Assembly (NCBI GenBank): GCA_016584305.1
Contig: JACEEZ010024114.1
Location: forward strand, 350,623 to 414,622
Direction: 5' to 3'
Source: Chionoecetes opilio
Lineage: Eukaryota > Arthropoda > Malacostraca > Decapoda > Majidae
DNA: 64,000 bases
Position 1 is the stretch's first letter. Each line of letters opens with the position of its first letter. The position numbers and the translations under genes are program-made. A model generated the notes under the pieces. The model was given only the letters and a program-made list of their open reading frames with translations, was not told the origin of the DNA and did not search any database. Positions 41,942-52,630 of the stretch are shown piece by piece.

Positions 41942-42876
41942 CTTCTCTCTTCCTCTCTCTTCTCACTCTCTTTTCTCTCTCTCTCATTTCAACCTTTTGT
42001 CCAACTGTACTATTTCCTCCTCCCCCCTCTCTTCAGGTGTTCCACATTTGCCAAGATGACGGGCGGCACGACGCCTTCCTGTGTCCCAACGGCACGGTGT
42101 TCAACCAGCAGTACTTCGTGTGTGACTGGTGGTACAGCGTCGACTGCTCCACCGCCATGGACTTCTACGCTCTCAACGCCAACTTCGGAGTCACCAACGG
42201 CAACGGTCTCAACGGCAACGGTCTCAACGGCAACGGTCTCAACGGCAACGGTGGCAACGGTCTCAACGGCAAAGGTCCCAACGGCAACGGTCCCAACGGC
42301 AACGGTCTCAACGGCAACGGTCTCAACGGCAACGGTCTCAACGGCAACGGTCCCAACGGCAACGGTCCCAACGGCAACGGTCTCAACGGCAACGGTCCCA
42401 ACGGCAACGGTCCCAACGGCAACGGTAATGGTATTGCTAACGGAAACGGCAACGGCCTAAGCAATGGTGACGGTTACGTGCGTACCAATGGTAATGGTGT
42501 CGCCAACGGCAACGGCAACGGCAATGGTTATGGTAATGGCAATGGCAACGGCAACGGCAATGGTTATGGTAATGGCGTCAGTGGTAATGGTAATGGAAGG
42601 CCCGGTACCAATGGCAATGGAAATGAAAATGGGTATTCGTACAGCAATGGAAACGGTGTCAATGGTAATGGAAATGGTGGAAATGGGAACGGAGCTAACG
42701 GAAATGGAGCTAACGGCAATGGCAACGGCAATGGTAACGGCAATGGCAACGGCAATGGCAATGGCAATGGCAATGGCTATTCCTACCCCAATGGGAATGG
42801 TCTTAGTGGAAACGACAATGGGATAAATGGCAATGGAAATAGAATCACAGGTCTTTATCAGACTCCTGTTGCATAA
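38506..42876 (+). CDS. NG-repeat chitin-binding protein, copy 5 (intact, 737 aa)
   Basis: Exons are 38506-38536, 40122-41464 and 42037-42876, all with GT-AG borders. The 31, 1343 and 840 nt sum to 738 codons including the stop. Exon 1 encodes MKLVKCLLCV; it joins exon 2 in phase to give a classic signal peptide ending IGLSVA before DPQTYIPPVNG. Then come about 370 residues of NG repeats with repeated [14 protein letters not shown] modules, INGEDLVGGLSVAVGGVAGV, and one CBM14 domain with spacing C-x16-C-x5-C-x10-C-x12-C-x7-C. Exon 3 ends in about 220 residues of NG repeats and TGLYQTPVA. The protein is predicted to be secreted and to bind chitin in cuticle. The resemblance is to CPAP1 proteins; the NG arms are not a family feature I know. 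Confidence 0.85.
38591..39770. mobile_element. Foldback element in intron 1 of copy 5
   Basis: The left arm (38591-38990) is repeated inverted as 39350-39770, with ends CAAAGACTACTCTATACTGG and GTATAGAGTAGTCTTTG. A second, shorter inverted arm copy lies at about 39010-39330. The centre is a tight hairpin (AATAACATCATC...GATGATGTTATT around 38984-39030). Introns 1 of copies 2-4 lack it. There is no ORF. Confidence 0.75.
40000..40070. repeat. (CT)n array before exon 2 of copy 5
   Basis: CT dinucleotides continue a longer CT/TCTG-rich stretch from about 39854 and may extend the polypyrimidine tract of the acceptor. Confidence 0.9.
41604..41690. repeat. (CT)n array in intron 2 of copy 5
   Basis: About 85 bp of pure CT dinucleotides directly precedes an intronic NG-coding remnant. 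Confidence 0.95.
41691..41765 (+). other. NG-coding fragment inside intron 2 of copy 5
   Basis: About 75 bp reads INGNGVGLRSIGNGNNGNG in one frame, the same codon style as the exons (AAC GGC AAC GGA). It sits between a (CT)n array and an R1 copy and is not joined to either exon by splice sites. No sister intron 2 contains it. Confidence 0.65.
41786..41990 (+). repeat. R1 copy and (CT)n array before exon 3 of copy 5
   Basis: The R1 head (ATAAGAACATATGAAAATAAG) through the CACGTGGTAG motif is followed by about 140 bp of CT-rich repeat. Confidence 0.85.
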
Positions 42877-42880
42877 AAGT

Positions 42881-43017
<137 letters not shown>

Positions 43018-43438
43018 TGTCAGTTGCTAGTTCATGTAATGCATTCTCGAGCTTATGTTTCGAAATTTTATAGCAGCTAGGAGTCAAATATTTAGTTTGC
43101 AAGGTGCCATATATACATGTGTAAGCCTACTTAATTTGCAATGTATGTACTAATATATTGGAAAATAAAATGTGTGCCGACTAACACTGCATTTCATAAT
43201 ACCCCTAAAACTTGAGTCATGAAAAAAACACTTTGGTAGTACATGATACAGAAACATATACCTACGTTATTACCCACGTTTCTGTCCACGCTTGCCTCTG
43301 TTTCAGGATTCGTAAAAAAAATTCCCTGACTGAAAATACTTGACAGTGCTTGCTGGTACAAAGCAGACATGACATCTCAAATTGAGTTAATGCTGTAAAA
43401 GTGATGATTTAATGCCAAAAAAGGGGAAATGTGCCATA

Positions 43439-43533
<95 letters not shown>

Positions 43534-43659
43534 CTCTCCTCTCTCTCTTTTTAACTGTTAATTGCTCGAAAAAACGGCCGCTATTGCCGTGACGTCACAC
43601 ACTGGATAGGCGACATTGGGGGTGACTGATCGGTGAGAAAACATGAGGAACTGTACAGT

Positions 43660-43745
43660 CAATAACATTATAGTCGCCACTGCACTAATGTCGCCAGGCG
43701 CCATAGGTATATTACGAATTTTAGCATCACTATAATACACTTATA
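43660..43745. mobile_element. Partial M1-family element
   Basis: One arm only: ATAACATTATAGTCGCCACT, then CTAATGTCGCCAGGCGCC, then GAATTTTAGCATCACTATA. It is truncated next to the TIR element that starts at about 43778. Confidence 0.6.
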
Positions 43746-43928
43746 GTCGGTCAGCCCCGGTCCGAAATTTTGCTCACCGGTATCAAATTAGGGCGAGAAT
43801 GCTAAGAGTGTTTTTTGAGAAGGTATAAATGCCTAGAGTTAGAAAACATGTGATAGCATTGTGGGGGTGGCAGCTTTATATGAGTTATCTCCCTTTTTCC
43901 AAAATGGCCGCCAAAATACACCCAATAA

Positions 43929-45925
43929 TTATTCGGATTTTGTTTGTCTTGCAAGGACCCAGACCAGATTCTTGTTACCGGCGACCTGAGCAGACTCTTG
44001 TGCTTCTAGGATGTGGCTCTCGTTGGTTGGTAGAGGCTGTGGACCTACACGTGCACAGGCTAAATAGACTTCAAGCTCTTCGTGTTCAATGTTGACTGAT
44101 CTTTGTTTCAGTTTGTCAATGCGTGGAAGTTCAGGCCTGGGTGGATAAGGTCCATAGAACTTAGTCTGGACCGCTATTCCATTGACTCGATGTGATGTAC
44201 CTTTTCCAGTAAGTGTCTCCTCCAGTCTGTCTATATTATCCCATGCAAGATTTGTGAAGACATGGGGCTTGATGGAGAGTGGTAGAACAGCTCTCTGGTT
44301 GAAGCCCATTGCCAACTTCTGCAGACACAGAGCGGTATCATTCTCTTCCAGCTGGTCATAAGACACCCCATGTCCAAACTTATTCAGTATCCGAATGACC
44401 TCAGTGTTTCCAGTGAGTGCTTTTACCGCATAAGGAAGCAGGAAATGTTTTGGTGGTTTATACTGCCCACGTGTAACAGCGTATATCATGTCCTGGCTAA
44501 ATGACTCGACAAGAATAGCAGTCCTTTGGGATTTATTCGTAGTACTAGTTGTATCTCCAGTGAGGAGCCCGACCAGAAATCGCTGTAACTCATTTGGTAT
44601 GGCGATATGAGTAGCTACATCAGACGGATGATATGGCCACGGGGTGAAAATCATGTCCTTCTTGATGGCCGTTCGGATATGTGACGAAGTCTGATCTATG
44701 ATCTTGTTGATATCTGTAGACTTGCCTTCCAAAGCTTGAGCTCCCATGTAGATTTTGATTTTCCAAGACAACATCCTTTAATGAGACACAGCATGGAACC
44801 ATCAACAACTTTCCACTTGTCGTCGGAAAATATTTCTACTGCACCTCCAAGCTCGGATTTCAGTCTTCTGTGCATATTCTTCTTTGTTGAATCCTTCAGA
44901 AGATTAACTCCACCATAGCAACATTAATGATTCCAATTTTGTGGTCAAGGAGGTGACTGGTATAATCCTCTGTTGGGGATAATATCTTCTCTGATGTATT
45001 CGAAAAGTTCTTGGTAAGCTTCTCCTTCAACCTTGTGATACAGTATAAATTCATCTGTTACTTTCTTTTCTTCATTCTCATTGCTGTCCTCTTTGTTCCT
45101 AGTGTAATTCCTATAGCATGAAGCGTGGTAGTGTGCCTCTGCGGCAACAATGTCTCTACTGGTTAGTGCTATCATCCTGCCGTCTGCATTTCTGACGGCA
45201 CTCTCTCTTAGTGTTTGATCTACTCTCAGTTGTGAAGCTAGCGTAAGTGTTTCACGTGTATTGGAGTGCTTTTGAACTTGACCTTGCTACAGAATACGCA
45301 GATCGGAGCATAAACTCTTGATTCATGTGTTGATGTTCTGGAAGACTTTTCGGAGGACAGTCACTACTACCAGATAGATCACTACTACATTCACCTGCTT
45401 TACTTTTCAGAGTTTTCCAAGTCTCTTTTCATGGTGAACATGCTTCTACATTTCGATGATAGAATATAATTGGAACTTCTTTGTCCTGAAGCGTTTTTGA
45501 AACGTCTAGAATGGGGACATGGTTCCTGACTTTGGCGGCTTCAAGTAAGGTTAACCAGGAGGCATGCTTTGAGGACTGACAAAATGTTCATCTCTGTCGG
45601 ATACTGCCTGGTGTATGATGCACAGTTTCTGGCGGGTGCCTGTGGCGTTTCCATGTTAACGGACATTCCAGGCCTCCTACGTTGAAGTTCCACAGCTACC
45701 ACGACACCGGATTCTGGTCCCGGATTCTTCTCTACATCACCAGCCTTCAACAATAGCTTCGAGAGGTAGTCGGCTGCTACTCTACCTCTCCACTCCAAAA
45801 ACCCGACTTTCTCTGAACGCACGACCTGCGGGCCGGCTGGTCTTCCGGCAGTGGTGGTCTCCTCGAGGGTCTCCAACGTCACCAGTCGATCGTCCGGTCC
45901 GTCTCTCGCCGATGAAATACGACAC
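43929..45925 (-). pseudogene. Uncharacterised invertebrate multicopy protein with N-terminal 2A motif
   Basis: Read on the minus strand, a splice acceptor (TTCTTTTTCAG, exon from 45925) precedes an ORF with LLLKAGDVEKNPGP (45882-45541). Frameshifted pieces follow: SWLTLLEAAKVRNHVPILDV, YHR...MFTMKRDLEN, a possible zinc-binding ICVFCSKVKF, and SRDIVAAEAHYHASCYRNYT (45175-44945). The long ORF (44774-43929) contains AWDNIDRLEETLTGKGTSH and ends NLVWVLARQTKSE. The order and phrases match a large family of unnamed proteins in invertebrate genomes, which I recall without a function. At least three or four frameshifts (about 45555, 45405, 45265) break it. As I recall the family continues past this point, so the C-terminus may be cut by the TIR. 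Confidence 0.6.
45715..45768 (-). other. 2A-type ribosome-skipping peptide motif
   Basis: The minus strand encodes YLSKLLLKAGDVEKNPGP. DVEKNPGP occupies 45715-45738 and fits the strict D-(V/I)-E-x-N-P-G-P consensus. The leucine-rich upstream part also fits active 2As. In eukaryotic genomes such motifs are known near the N-termini of some non-LTR retrotransposon ORFs and some invertebrate NLR proteins. Confidence 0.8.
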
Positions 45926-46138
45926 CTGAAAAAGAATTTTTTTTAAAATTATATGTATGTATATTTATATAATTATATAATATACAGTTTGGAAAAGGGG
46001 GATAACTCCCATAAAGCTGCCACTGCCACAATGCTATCACATGTTTTCTAACTCTAGGCATTTATACCTTCCCAAAAAACACTATTAACATTCTCGCCCT
46101 AATTTGATACCGACCAACCCCCCAGGCTGATCGCCTAT

Positions 46139-46445
46139 TAGGGGAGGCGGTAGAGGAGTGGTTAGCGTCTCCGAATGGCGTTCTCGGTGACCCGAGTTCG
46201 ATCCCCGAAGAAACCCAAATCCTTTCTGCACCGTCGAGTGGCCTAAGAACACCCACATGCCCTGCCCATCAACTCTACCTTCGATTGCGAGTGCATCGGA
46301 GGACACAGGGGGGCGGCATGAGCCTCTAATCACAGGCGTCACTATAAAAATCCTGCCTGCGCCACCACGGGCGAGGGCCAACCATCACAGCCCTCAACTG
46401 AGCCTCCAGGGCCGTGGGAATCCCCTAGGTGCGCCGCGTAATTTT
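46139..46445 (+). mobile_element. tRNA-derived SINE (family B)
   Basis: The tRNA-like head has GGTAGAGGAGTGGTTAGCGT (A box) and GAGTTCGATCC (B box). A body of about 230 bp follows, with CACATGCCCTGCCCATC and GGGGGCGGCATGAGCC. It is a single copy in this window and starts about 27 bp from the TIR element. Confidence 0.7.
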
Positions 46446-46449
46446 TCAT

Positions 46450-47010
46450 AGATATGGGTATTTTGCGCTTTGAGGTCGCAGTTTTTGTTTTTTATATTGA
46501 AGATGGAAAATCGTAAATGACGAGTTAATATGTAACTAGGCAGGTAGATGCAAGGTCCTTTTAATAATATTGTAAGTACTTTGGGTAGATGGATAAAGTA
46601 AGAAATAGAGAATAAATAAATAAGTTATTCATGCTTAAAAAAAATACTTCCCGCTTCAACCACAATACGTGTTGAACGAGTACTGTACACGTACTGTACC
46701 AGTCTGAACCGCAGCCTGCTGGTGTTACTGAGTTACCAACTTACTAGTTTTATCACGCGTTCATGTGAATTGTTTTTAGCGACATATAAATGGAAAAAGG
46801 ATGATGAATAGAAACTGATGCTTACGTATATCAGTAGGCATTATGCAAGTTTGACTGTTTGACGTGATTTACGTGAACCCCGATCTATAAATAACATATA
46901 TAATTTGGCAACACACGTAGGCAGAGCGTTGGGTAGGCACCTCCCGTGGTCAGTGTAGCCGTGAGACTCAGTAAGTATCGCTGTTGTGGTGTTAATGAGG
47001 TCCAAGCTTA
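46450..47010. other. No gene seen upstream of the hAT pseudogene
   Basis: A/T-rich unique sequence. It may contain the 5' part of the hAT element, but a left terminal inverted repeat was not found. Confidence 0.35.
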
Positions 47011-47014
47011 AAAA

Positions 47015-49111
47015 ATGGATAAGTACTTCATTAAAAAGCGAAAGTGTACTGAAGGCAATAGCGGTAAAGTCGCAGTTGATCATGAATCAAAACGTAAATG
47101 TGTCGAAGGCACCGAAGGCGAAGTAACAGTAATAACTGTTGAAAGTGAGTCCTCTCATCCAGACCCTAGTGTGGAAAGTGAAGAAAGTGAAGTGACAGTT
47201 GAAAATGAGCATAGTCGTACAGGTCCGTGCTGGCAAAGTGAAGTGACAGTTGAAAGTAACCGTAGTCGTGCAGGTCCGAACGGGCAAAGAGAAGTGACAG
47301 ATGAAAGTGAGTTTTGTCATCCAGGTCTGAGCGTGGTCAAAACGACGACACGTGCCAGCAAAAGTAACCGCAGTAAGTCATTTCGCCTGTATAACGACAG
47401 TTATCTTGGACTTGGGTTCACTTGCTGTGATGATGAAAATGGTCCAAAGCCAAAATGTGTTGTTTGCGGCATTGAGCTATCAAATGAATCTATGACTCCT
47501 ATGAAAATGAAGAGACAATTAACAACAAAACATAGTCACCTCTCTCAGAATCCTATAGATACTTTAAAAGACTCTTGAAAGATAACAAACAACAAAGGCT
47601 TGGGTTTGAGAAAAAGGTGAAGGTGGCAGAAAAGGCACAGAAAGCAAGCTATTTAGTGGCAGAGCATACAGCAAAACAAATGAAACCTCATTCAATTGCA
47701 GTCATATTTTCTTCCAGCTTGCTGTGCTGTGGTGAAAACATTGTTTGGGGATGAGGCTGAAAAGGAAATGAAAAAAATTCCCCTCTCAGACGACACGATT
47801 GGTAGACGAATCAAGGACATGTCGTCTGATATTGAAAAAAGTGTGTGTGAACTCGTGAAAGGTAAAATGTATGCTTTACAAGCGGATGAATCAACAGACA
47901 TTGGAGGAAAGCCTCAGTTACTAGTGTTCATCCGTTATGTTGCTGATAACAAAATAACTGAACATTTCTTATGCTGCAAAGAACTGGTGCAAACCACAGG
48001 ACAGGAGATATTTTCTAGTGACAGAATACTTGAAAGAAAAGGACTTGTCATGGAAATTATGTGTAGGAATTTGCACAGATGGCTGTCCATCCATGGTGGG
48101 ATCGGTAAAAGGTTTTGTGTCCTTAGTCAAGAAGGAGAACCCATATTTGATTACTACCCAATGTTTCTTGCACCGTGAAGCTCTTGTTGCTAAAACACTC
48201 GGACAAGAATTAAAGTTTGTTCATGATGATGTTGTGCAAATGGTAAACTTTCTTAAAAGCAGACCAAAGCAGTCAAGACTATTTTCCATGCTTTGTGAAG
48301 AAATGGGATCTCCTCACGAACGTCTTCTCCTCCACACAGAAGTCCGGTGGTTATCAAGAGGCAAAGTGTTATCCCGGGTGCATGAACTGAGAGAGGAAAT
48401 GCTCCTTTTCTTTACCCTTGAGGAGAAAACTGAATTCTGCGAATTACTTGCTGATGAAATTTGGAGTGCAAAATTATGCTACTTGGCAGACATATTTGAA
48501 CATCTGAACAAGGTTAATGCAAGTATGCAAGGAAGAAATGAAAATATGGTAACATCTTCTGACAAAATGAAAGCCTTGGTAGAAAAAATTAGGCTCTGGA
48601 ATGAAAGGGCAAGATTGATATGTTTCAAAAGACTGCTGAAGCTAAATATACAGACATTGTTCCACTCATTAAGCAGCACCTTGAAAGCCTAGGAAGGAAC
48701 ATAGAACAATATTTCCAAAATATATCTGTTGAAACTTATGACTGGCTGAGAAATCCATTCGTTCACGATCCCTTGAGCAAGCCACAACTTAGCATCCTTG
48801 AAGAAGAGGAACTAATCAACATCCGTAATGACCGCACACTAAAACTGCAATATCTGGATATGACATTAGAAAGCTTCTGGATTCAAATGGAAAACGAACA
48901 CCCACATATATCCAAAAGGGCCCAGAAAATACTCTTGCAATTTTCAACCTCATATCTGTGTGAACTGGGATTCTCAGCCCTCACAAATATAAAAACTAAG
49001 AAAAGATATAAATTGCTGGCTGTTGAAGAGGAAATGAAAGTGTGTCTGTCAACTGTCCCTCCTAACATAGAGCGGATATGCAACTCCAGGCAGGCACACT
49101 TGTCCCACTGA
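47015..49111 (+). pseudogene. ZBED-like hAT transposase, broken by frameshifts
   Basis: The order of parts is that of ZBED5/SCAND3-like hAT transposases. First is a charged N-terminus with repeated EVTVE(S/N) motifs. Next is a BED zinc finger (CVVC...KHSHL, codons about 147-177), then a YFKRLLKDNKQQ and AEKAQKASYLVAE helix. Catalytic blocks follow: ALQADESTDIG (first Asp), CTDGCPSMVGS (second Asp) and LLHTEVRWLSRGKVL. The C-terminal dimerisation region is STSYLCELGFSALTNIKTKK. Frame changes lie near 47560, 47700, 48020 and 48620, and otherwise all blocks are present. The stop is at 49109-49111. It would act as a nuclear cut-and-paste transposase if intact. The few lesions suggest recent death or assembly indels. 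Confidence 0.85.
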
Positions 49112-49169
49112 TCAAGTATGTAATTGTTGTAACAGTAGTTTATTACACATTATTTCCTTATGTCCATTC

Positions 49170-49426
<257 letters not shown>

Positions 49427-49451
49427 AGATATAATCTAGTGCGCCGCCGTC

Positions 49452-49473
49452 CAGTGAAGTTTGAGAACCTCTG
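49452..49473 (-). mobile_element. Right terminal repeat of the hAT element
   Basis: CAGTGAAGTTTGAGAACCTCTG: its reverse complement (CAGAGGTTCTCAAACTTCAC) matches the usual start of Charlie/ZBED-type hAT elements (CAGNGGTTCTCAAACT). No matching left end was found upstream of 47015. Confidence 0.5.
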
Positions 49474-49638
49474 CTCCAGGGCCTACCATCCGAGCCCTGG
49501 AGGTCACTGCCTACACGCGCTATAGGCCAAGATGTAAAAAAAATAATATATATATTACCATCTCAAAGAAATACACAAAAAAACCTTTAATGCTCATCCC
49601 CGCCACCAGTTCGCCTCCGTGGTGTGATTAATGGTTAA

Positions 49639-50552
49639 GCCCCTTTCACACATTCTAGAGTAGCGCGCCGAATTGTGGCGACTCGTTAATCGCGAAAACA
49701 CATGGGCGCACTCGTAGATACTCGTGGATAGTCGCCATCAAGTCGTATCAAGTAGTGAGAGTCGTGGCAGGGTCGCAAGGTGTCTTGGGTATGCGTTCGA
49801 GGGGCTGGAAATTTTGGACATGTTCAAAATTTGGCCGCGCAACGTCACGACTTTTGGATGCGTAGCGGATGCGTAGCCGGGTCGTAACTACTAGTATCAA
49901 CTCGTAGCGACTCGTCATTTATCGTAGCGACTCATTGCCTATTCGTAGTGACGGTTGCTCCGTAGTGTAGTGGTTAGCACGCTCGGTTCACAACCGCAAA
50001 GTCCCGGGTTGGATCCACGGGCGGAACGGAGAAACATGGGCGGTCTCCTTAAAAACACACCGAGCCCCTGTCCACCCAGTAGTGAATGGGCACCGGGTGT
50101 TAGCCGGGGGTTTGTGACGTACCCGCCTCCCGGAGTGAGGTGCAGATGACCCTGTATCTCACACGAGATAAAGATTTCCCTCCCAGATCAGTCAGGTCAA
50201 GCCACCGCGCCGCGGGTCGTACAAACTCGGAGCAAACGCCTGCAATGTCGTAGCAACTCGTAAACGACTCATATAAACTCATAGCGACTCGTAGCAATTC
50301 GTCAGCAAAAAATGTGAAATTTCTACCAATTCGTAGTGACTTACAGATTAGTGGAGACACTCGTAAGTACTCGTAACTATGCGTACAAACACTTAGCAAA
50401 GTCGTACCAACGCGTACTAATTCGTGATTGGGTACACGAGAAACGACTGATAAAACAGTGTCGGGTTGTCAGTGTCGCCTTTTCCTCCACGAGTAACGCC
50501 GATTGGGATTCGGTGCTACTCGGCTTGCTACTCTAGAAGGTGTGCAAGGGGC
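49639..50552. mobile_element. MITE-like element rich in ACTCGTAG motifs, nested in a SINE
   Basis: The ends are inverted: GCCCCTTTCACACATTCTAG at 49639 and CTAGAAGGTGTGCAAGGGGC ending at 50552. The interior repeats GACTCGTA/GTAGCGACTCGT motifs many times (49680-49940 and 50230-50450). It has no ORF and itself contains another SINE. Confidence 0.65.
49957..50225 (+). mobile_element. tRNA-derived SINE (family C), innermost insertion
   Basis: The head GCTCCGTAGTGTAGTGGTTA, anticodon-loop-like GTTCACAACC and B-box-like GGGTTGGATCC are arranged as in a tRNA. The body runs through CACCGAGCCCCTGTCC and GGTGCAGATGACCCTG. Mismatched arms and the appended body argue against a working tRNA gene. Confidence 0.65.
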
Positions 50553-50729
50553 TGTAGCCAGATAGAGGAAGAGGAAGAGGCGTCTAGCTACGAATCTGGG
50601 GGCCCTGGTTCGATCAGGGCCAGGGCAAGTCGCGGCCAGCCCAAGTAGCTGTTTCTTCCTTCCTTACGGGATGATAAATGGGTAGACCTGGGGAAACCTG
50701 GGGAAGGTAACCAGAGCTGGGCAGTATTT

Positions 50730-52210
50730 AAATACATTTTGTATTTAAATACGAATTTAATACATTTATGTATTTAAAAGGCGTATTTTGTGACTACATT
50801 ACAAAGCAGAATTATACTTTTTTAAGCTCCGCCCCTGCTTGCCATCACAAAATACGATTGTAGCGCTGTCAAAGCCCTTTCTAGATGTTGACGGGCGTAA
50901 AAGTGTCGTACACTTCATTCTCCGGCACTCAAGGGCGCCTCCCTCCTCCCTCCGTCAGTAGTTCCGGCACTCAAGGGCGCCTCCCTCTTCCCTCCGTCAG
51001 CAGTTCCGGCACTCAGGGCGCCTCCCTCCTCCCTTCTCCCTCCGTCAGCAGTTCCGGCACTCAAGGGCGCCTCCCTCCTCCATCTCCCCGTCAGCAGTTC
51101 CGGCACTCAAGGGCGCCTCCCTCCATCCCTCCTCCCTCCGTCCAGCAGTTCCGGCACTCAAGGGCGCCTCCCTCCATCCCTTCTCCCTCCGTCAGCAGTT
51201 CCGGCACTCAGGGCCTCCCTCCATCCCTCCTCCCTCCGTCAGCAGTTCCGGCACTCAAGCTAGGGCGCCTCTCACCATCCCTCCGTCAGCAGTTCAGGCA
51301 CTCAAGGGCGCCTCCCTCCATCCCTCCTCCCTCCGTCGGCAGTTCCGGCACTCAAGCTAGGGCGCCTCCCTCCATCCCTCCTCCCTCCGTCAGCAGTTCC
51401 GGCACTCAAGGGCGCCTCCCTCCATCCCATCCTTCCTGCGTCAGCAGTTCCAGCCTGGTTAGGTGCCTCAAATAACAGTAGTGTTCGTATCTATTATGTA
51501 AATTTTTTGAGTGACATTCCTGTGTAAGTTATGACAAATGTACCAGTTACATTGCATTTTTTAAGTAATTATAACTATTACTAGAGATTGTTTATTGTTT
51601 TAGTGTGTTATGGCCAAAATACAAAAGTTTTATCGTGCGTGCCACAAGTCTTAACAAAGATTCGGACGCATTAAAAGATTCGGTGGATTGGAAAAATTGT
51701 TCCCAGATGTCGCTGGAGAATTTTAATATTTGTGACTTCTTACCTGGTAAGAGTCATCTACTCTACTCCTTACTATACCTTACCTACTCCTAATTAAATA
51801 CAGTATACCCTTTGCATGCCGTGCGCATGTAATGAATGTTGAATTGGATGAGAATTAAAGGAAAACAGAAACATTTACGGGAGGAGGTCTGATAAGATTT
51901 TCTCATGCGCGCGATCTGATTCGCCAGGCTCTTGAAAGCACCACCCACACCCATAATTGTATATTTTTCCGGGAAGAGTATATTTTGGTGCCAAGAGTGT
52001 ATCATGTCCGTTTTCAGTGCACTCAAAAGAGTAGAAAATAAGTGGGCGGAGCTTAAATAAGTATAATTCTGCTTTGTAATGTAGTCACAAAATACGCCTT
52101 TAGAATTGTATCTATAAATACATTGGGTTTCATGTATTTAAATACAGTATTTAAATACTTTTATGAGTATTTAAATACATTGTATTTAAATACATTGTAT
52201 TTAAATACTC
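50730..52210. mobile_element. TIR element with ATTTAAATAC-rich ends
   Basis: The left end contains AGGCGTATTTTGTGACTACA, CAAAGCAGAATTATACTT and TAAGCTCCGCCC. The right end (52040-52105) carries the same string inverted (GGGCGGAGCTTAAATAAG, then TATAATTCTGCTTTGTAATG). Both ends continue into repeated ATTTAAATAC. The segment before the left end (CAGAGCTGGGCAGTATTTAA) resembles hAT-type ends. There is no transposase. Related material lies at 52470-52630 and 57966-58700. Confidence 0.65.
50915..51465 (+). repeat. 50-bp minisatellite inside the TIR element
   Basis: About ten copies of a unit with GTCAGCAGTTCCGGCACTCA followed by AGGGCGCCTCCCTCCATCCC and TCCTCCCTCC. Two units carry an extra GCTA. 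Serine/glycine/threonine/proline ORFs through it are repeat by-products. Confidence 0.9.
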
Positions 52211-52469
52211 ATAGTATAAAAATTTTAATACTTTTTTATCAGTTAATTTGGCCATAAACCAGCCCAACTATCTGGCAACACTGATGTTACAGTGAACCAG
52301 TGTTTCCACTTTCAACGAAATTTCGGCCTAAGAAGTAAATTTCTAAGGAAACGCAAAATCTCTGGAAATTCTAAGGAAATCCAGTTTTTTTCGGACATTT
52401 CTAGAGATATGTAGATTAAGTTTAATAGCCAGGTGAGCTGAAAATACACAATTCCAATAGGAAAGTATC

Positions 52470-52630
52470 CTGTATCATAGGCGTATTTTGTAGTGTCCTT
52501 CCGGAGTAAAATTATACTTATTTAAGCTCCGCCCCTGCTTGCCATCACAAAATACGATTGTAGCGCTGCCAAAGCTCTTTCTTGATGTTGCCGAGAGTAA
52601 AAGTGTCGTACACTTCATTACCTCTTACAG
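52470..52630 (+). mobile_element. Second head of the 50730-type TIR element
   Basis: GGCGTATTTTGTAGTGTCC, then AAGCTCCGCCCCTGCTTGCC and AAGTGTCGTACACTTCATT repeat the first 190 bp of the 50730 element. The rest of that element does not follow. Confidence 0.65.

Larger units (their letters stand above)
43778..46112 (-). mobile_element. TIR element (2.3 kb) carrying a 2A-containing gene
   Basis: The left end (43778-43903) and right end (45988-46112) are inverted repeats of about 125 bp. They start CGGTATCAAATTAGGGCGAG and share TATAAATGCCTAGAGTTAG and AACATGTGATAGCATTGTGG, with roughly 90% identity by eye. A single broken gene on the minus strand fills the space between them. No target duplication could be identified. 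The layout is that of a cut-and-paste DNA transposon, but no known transposase domain was recognised. Confidence 0.7.
49605..50715 (+). mobile_element. Family A SINE split by a nested insertion
   Basis: The SINE head (TTCGCCTCCGTGGTGTGATTAATGGTTA in overlapping parts, 49605-49638) stops at the MITE. The SINE resumes at about 50578 with CTAGCTACGAATCTGGGGG, the B box (GGTTCGATC) and body to about 50715. About 80 bp upstream of the head (from 49550) also matches the flank of the 35583 copy, so the copied unit is larger than the tRNA part. Confidence 0.65.

Noticed and set aside
45541..45882. Endogenous RNA virus, suggested by the 2A motif
   Set aside because: The neighbouring conserved blocks are not viral polyprotein domains, and the gene is enclosed by DNA-transposon-like inverted repeats.
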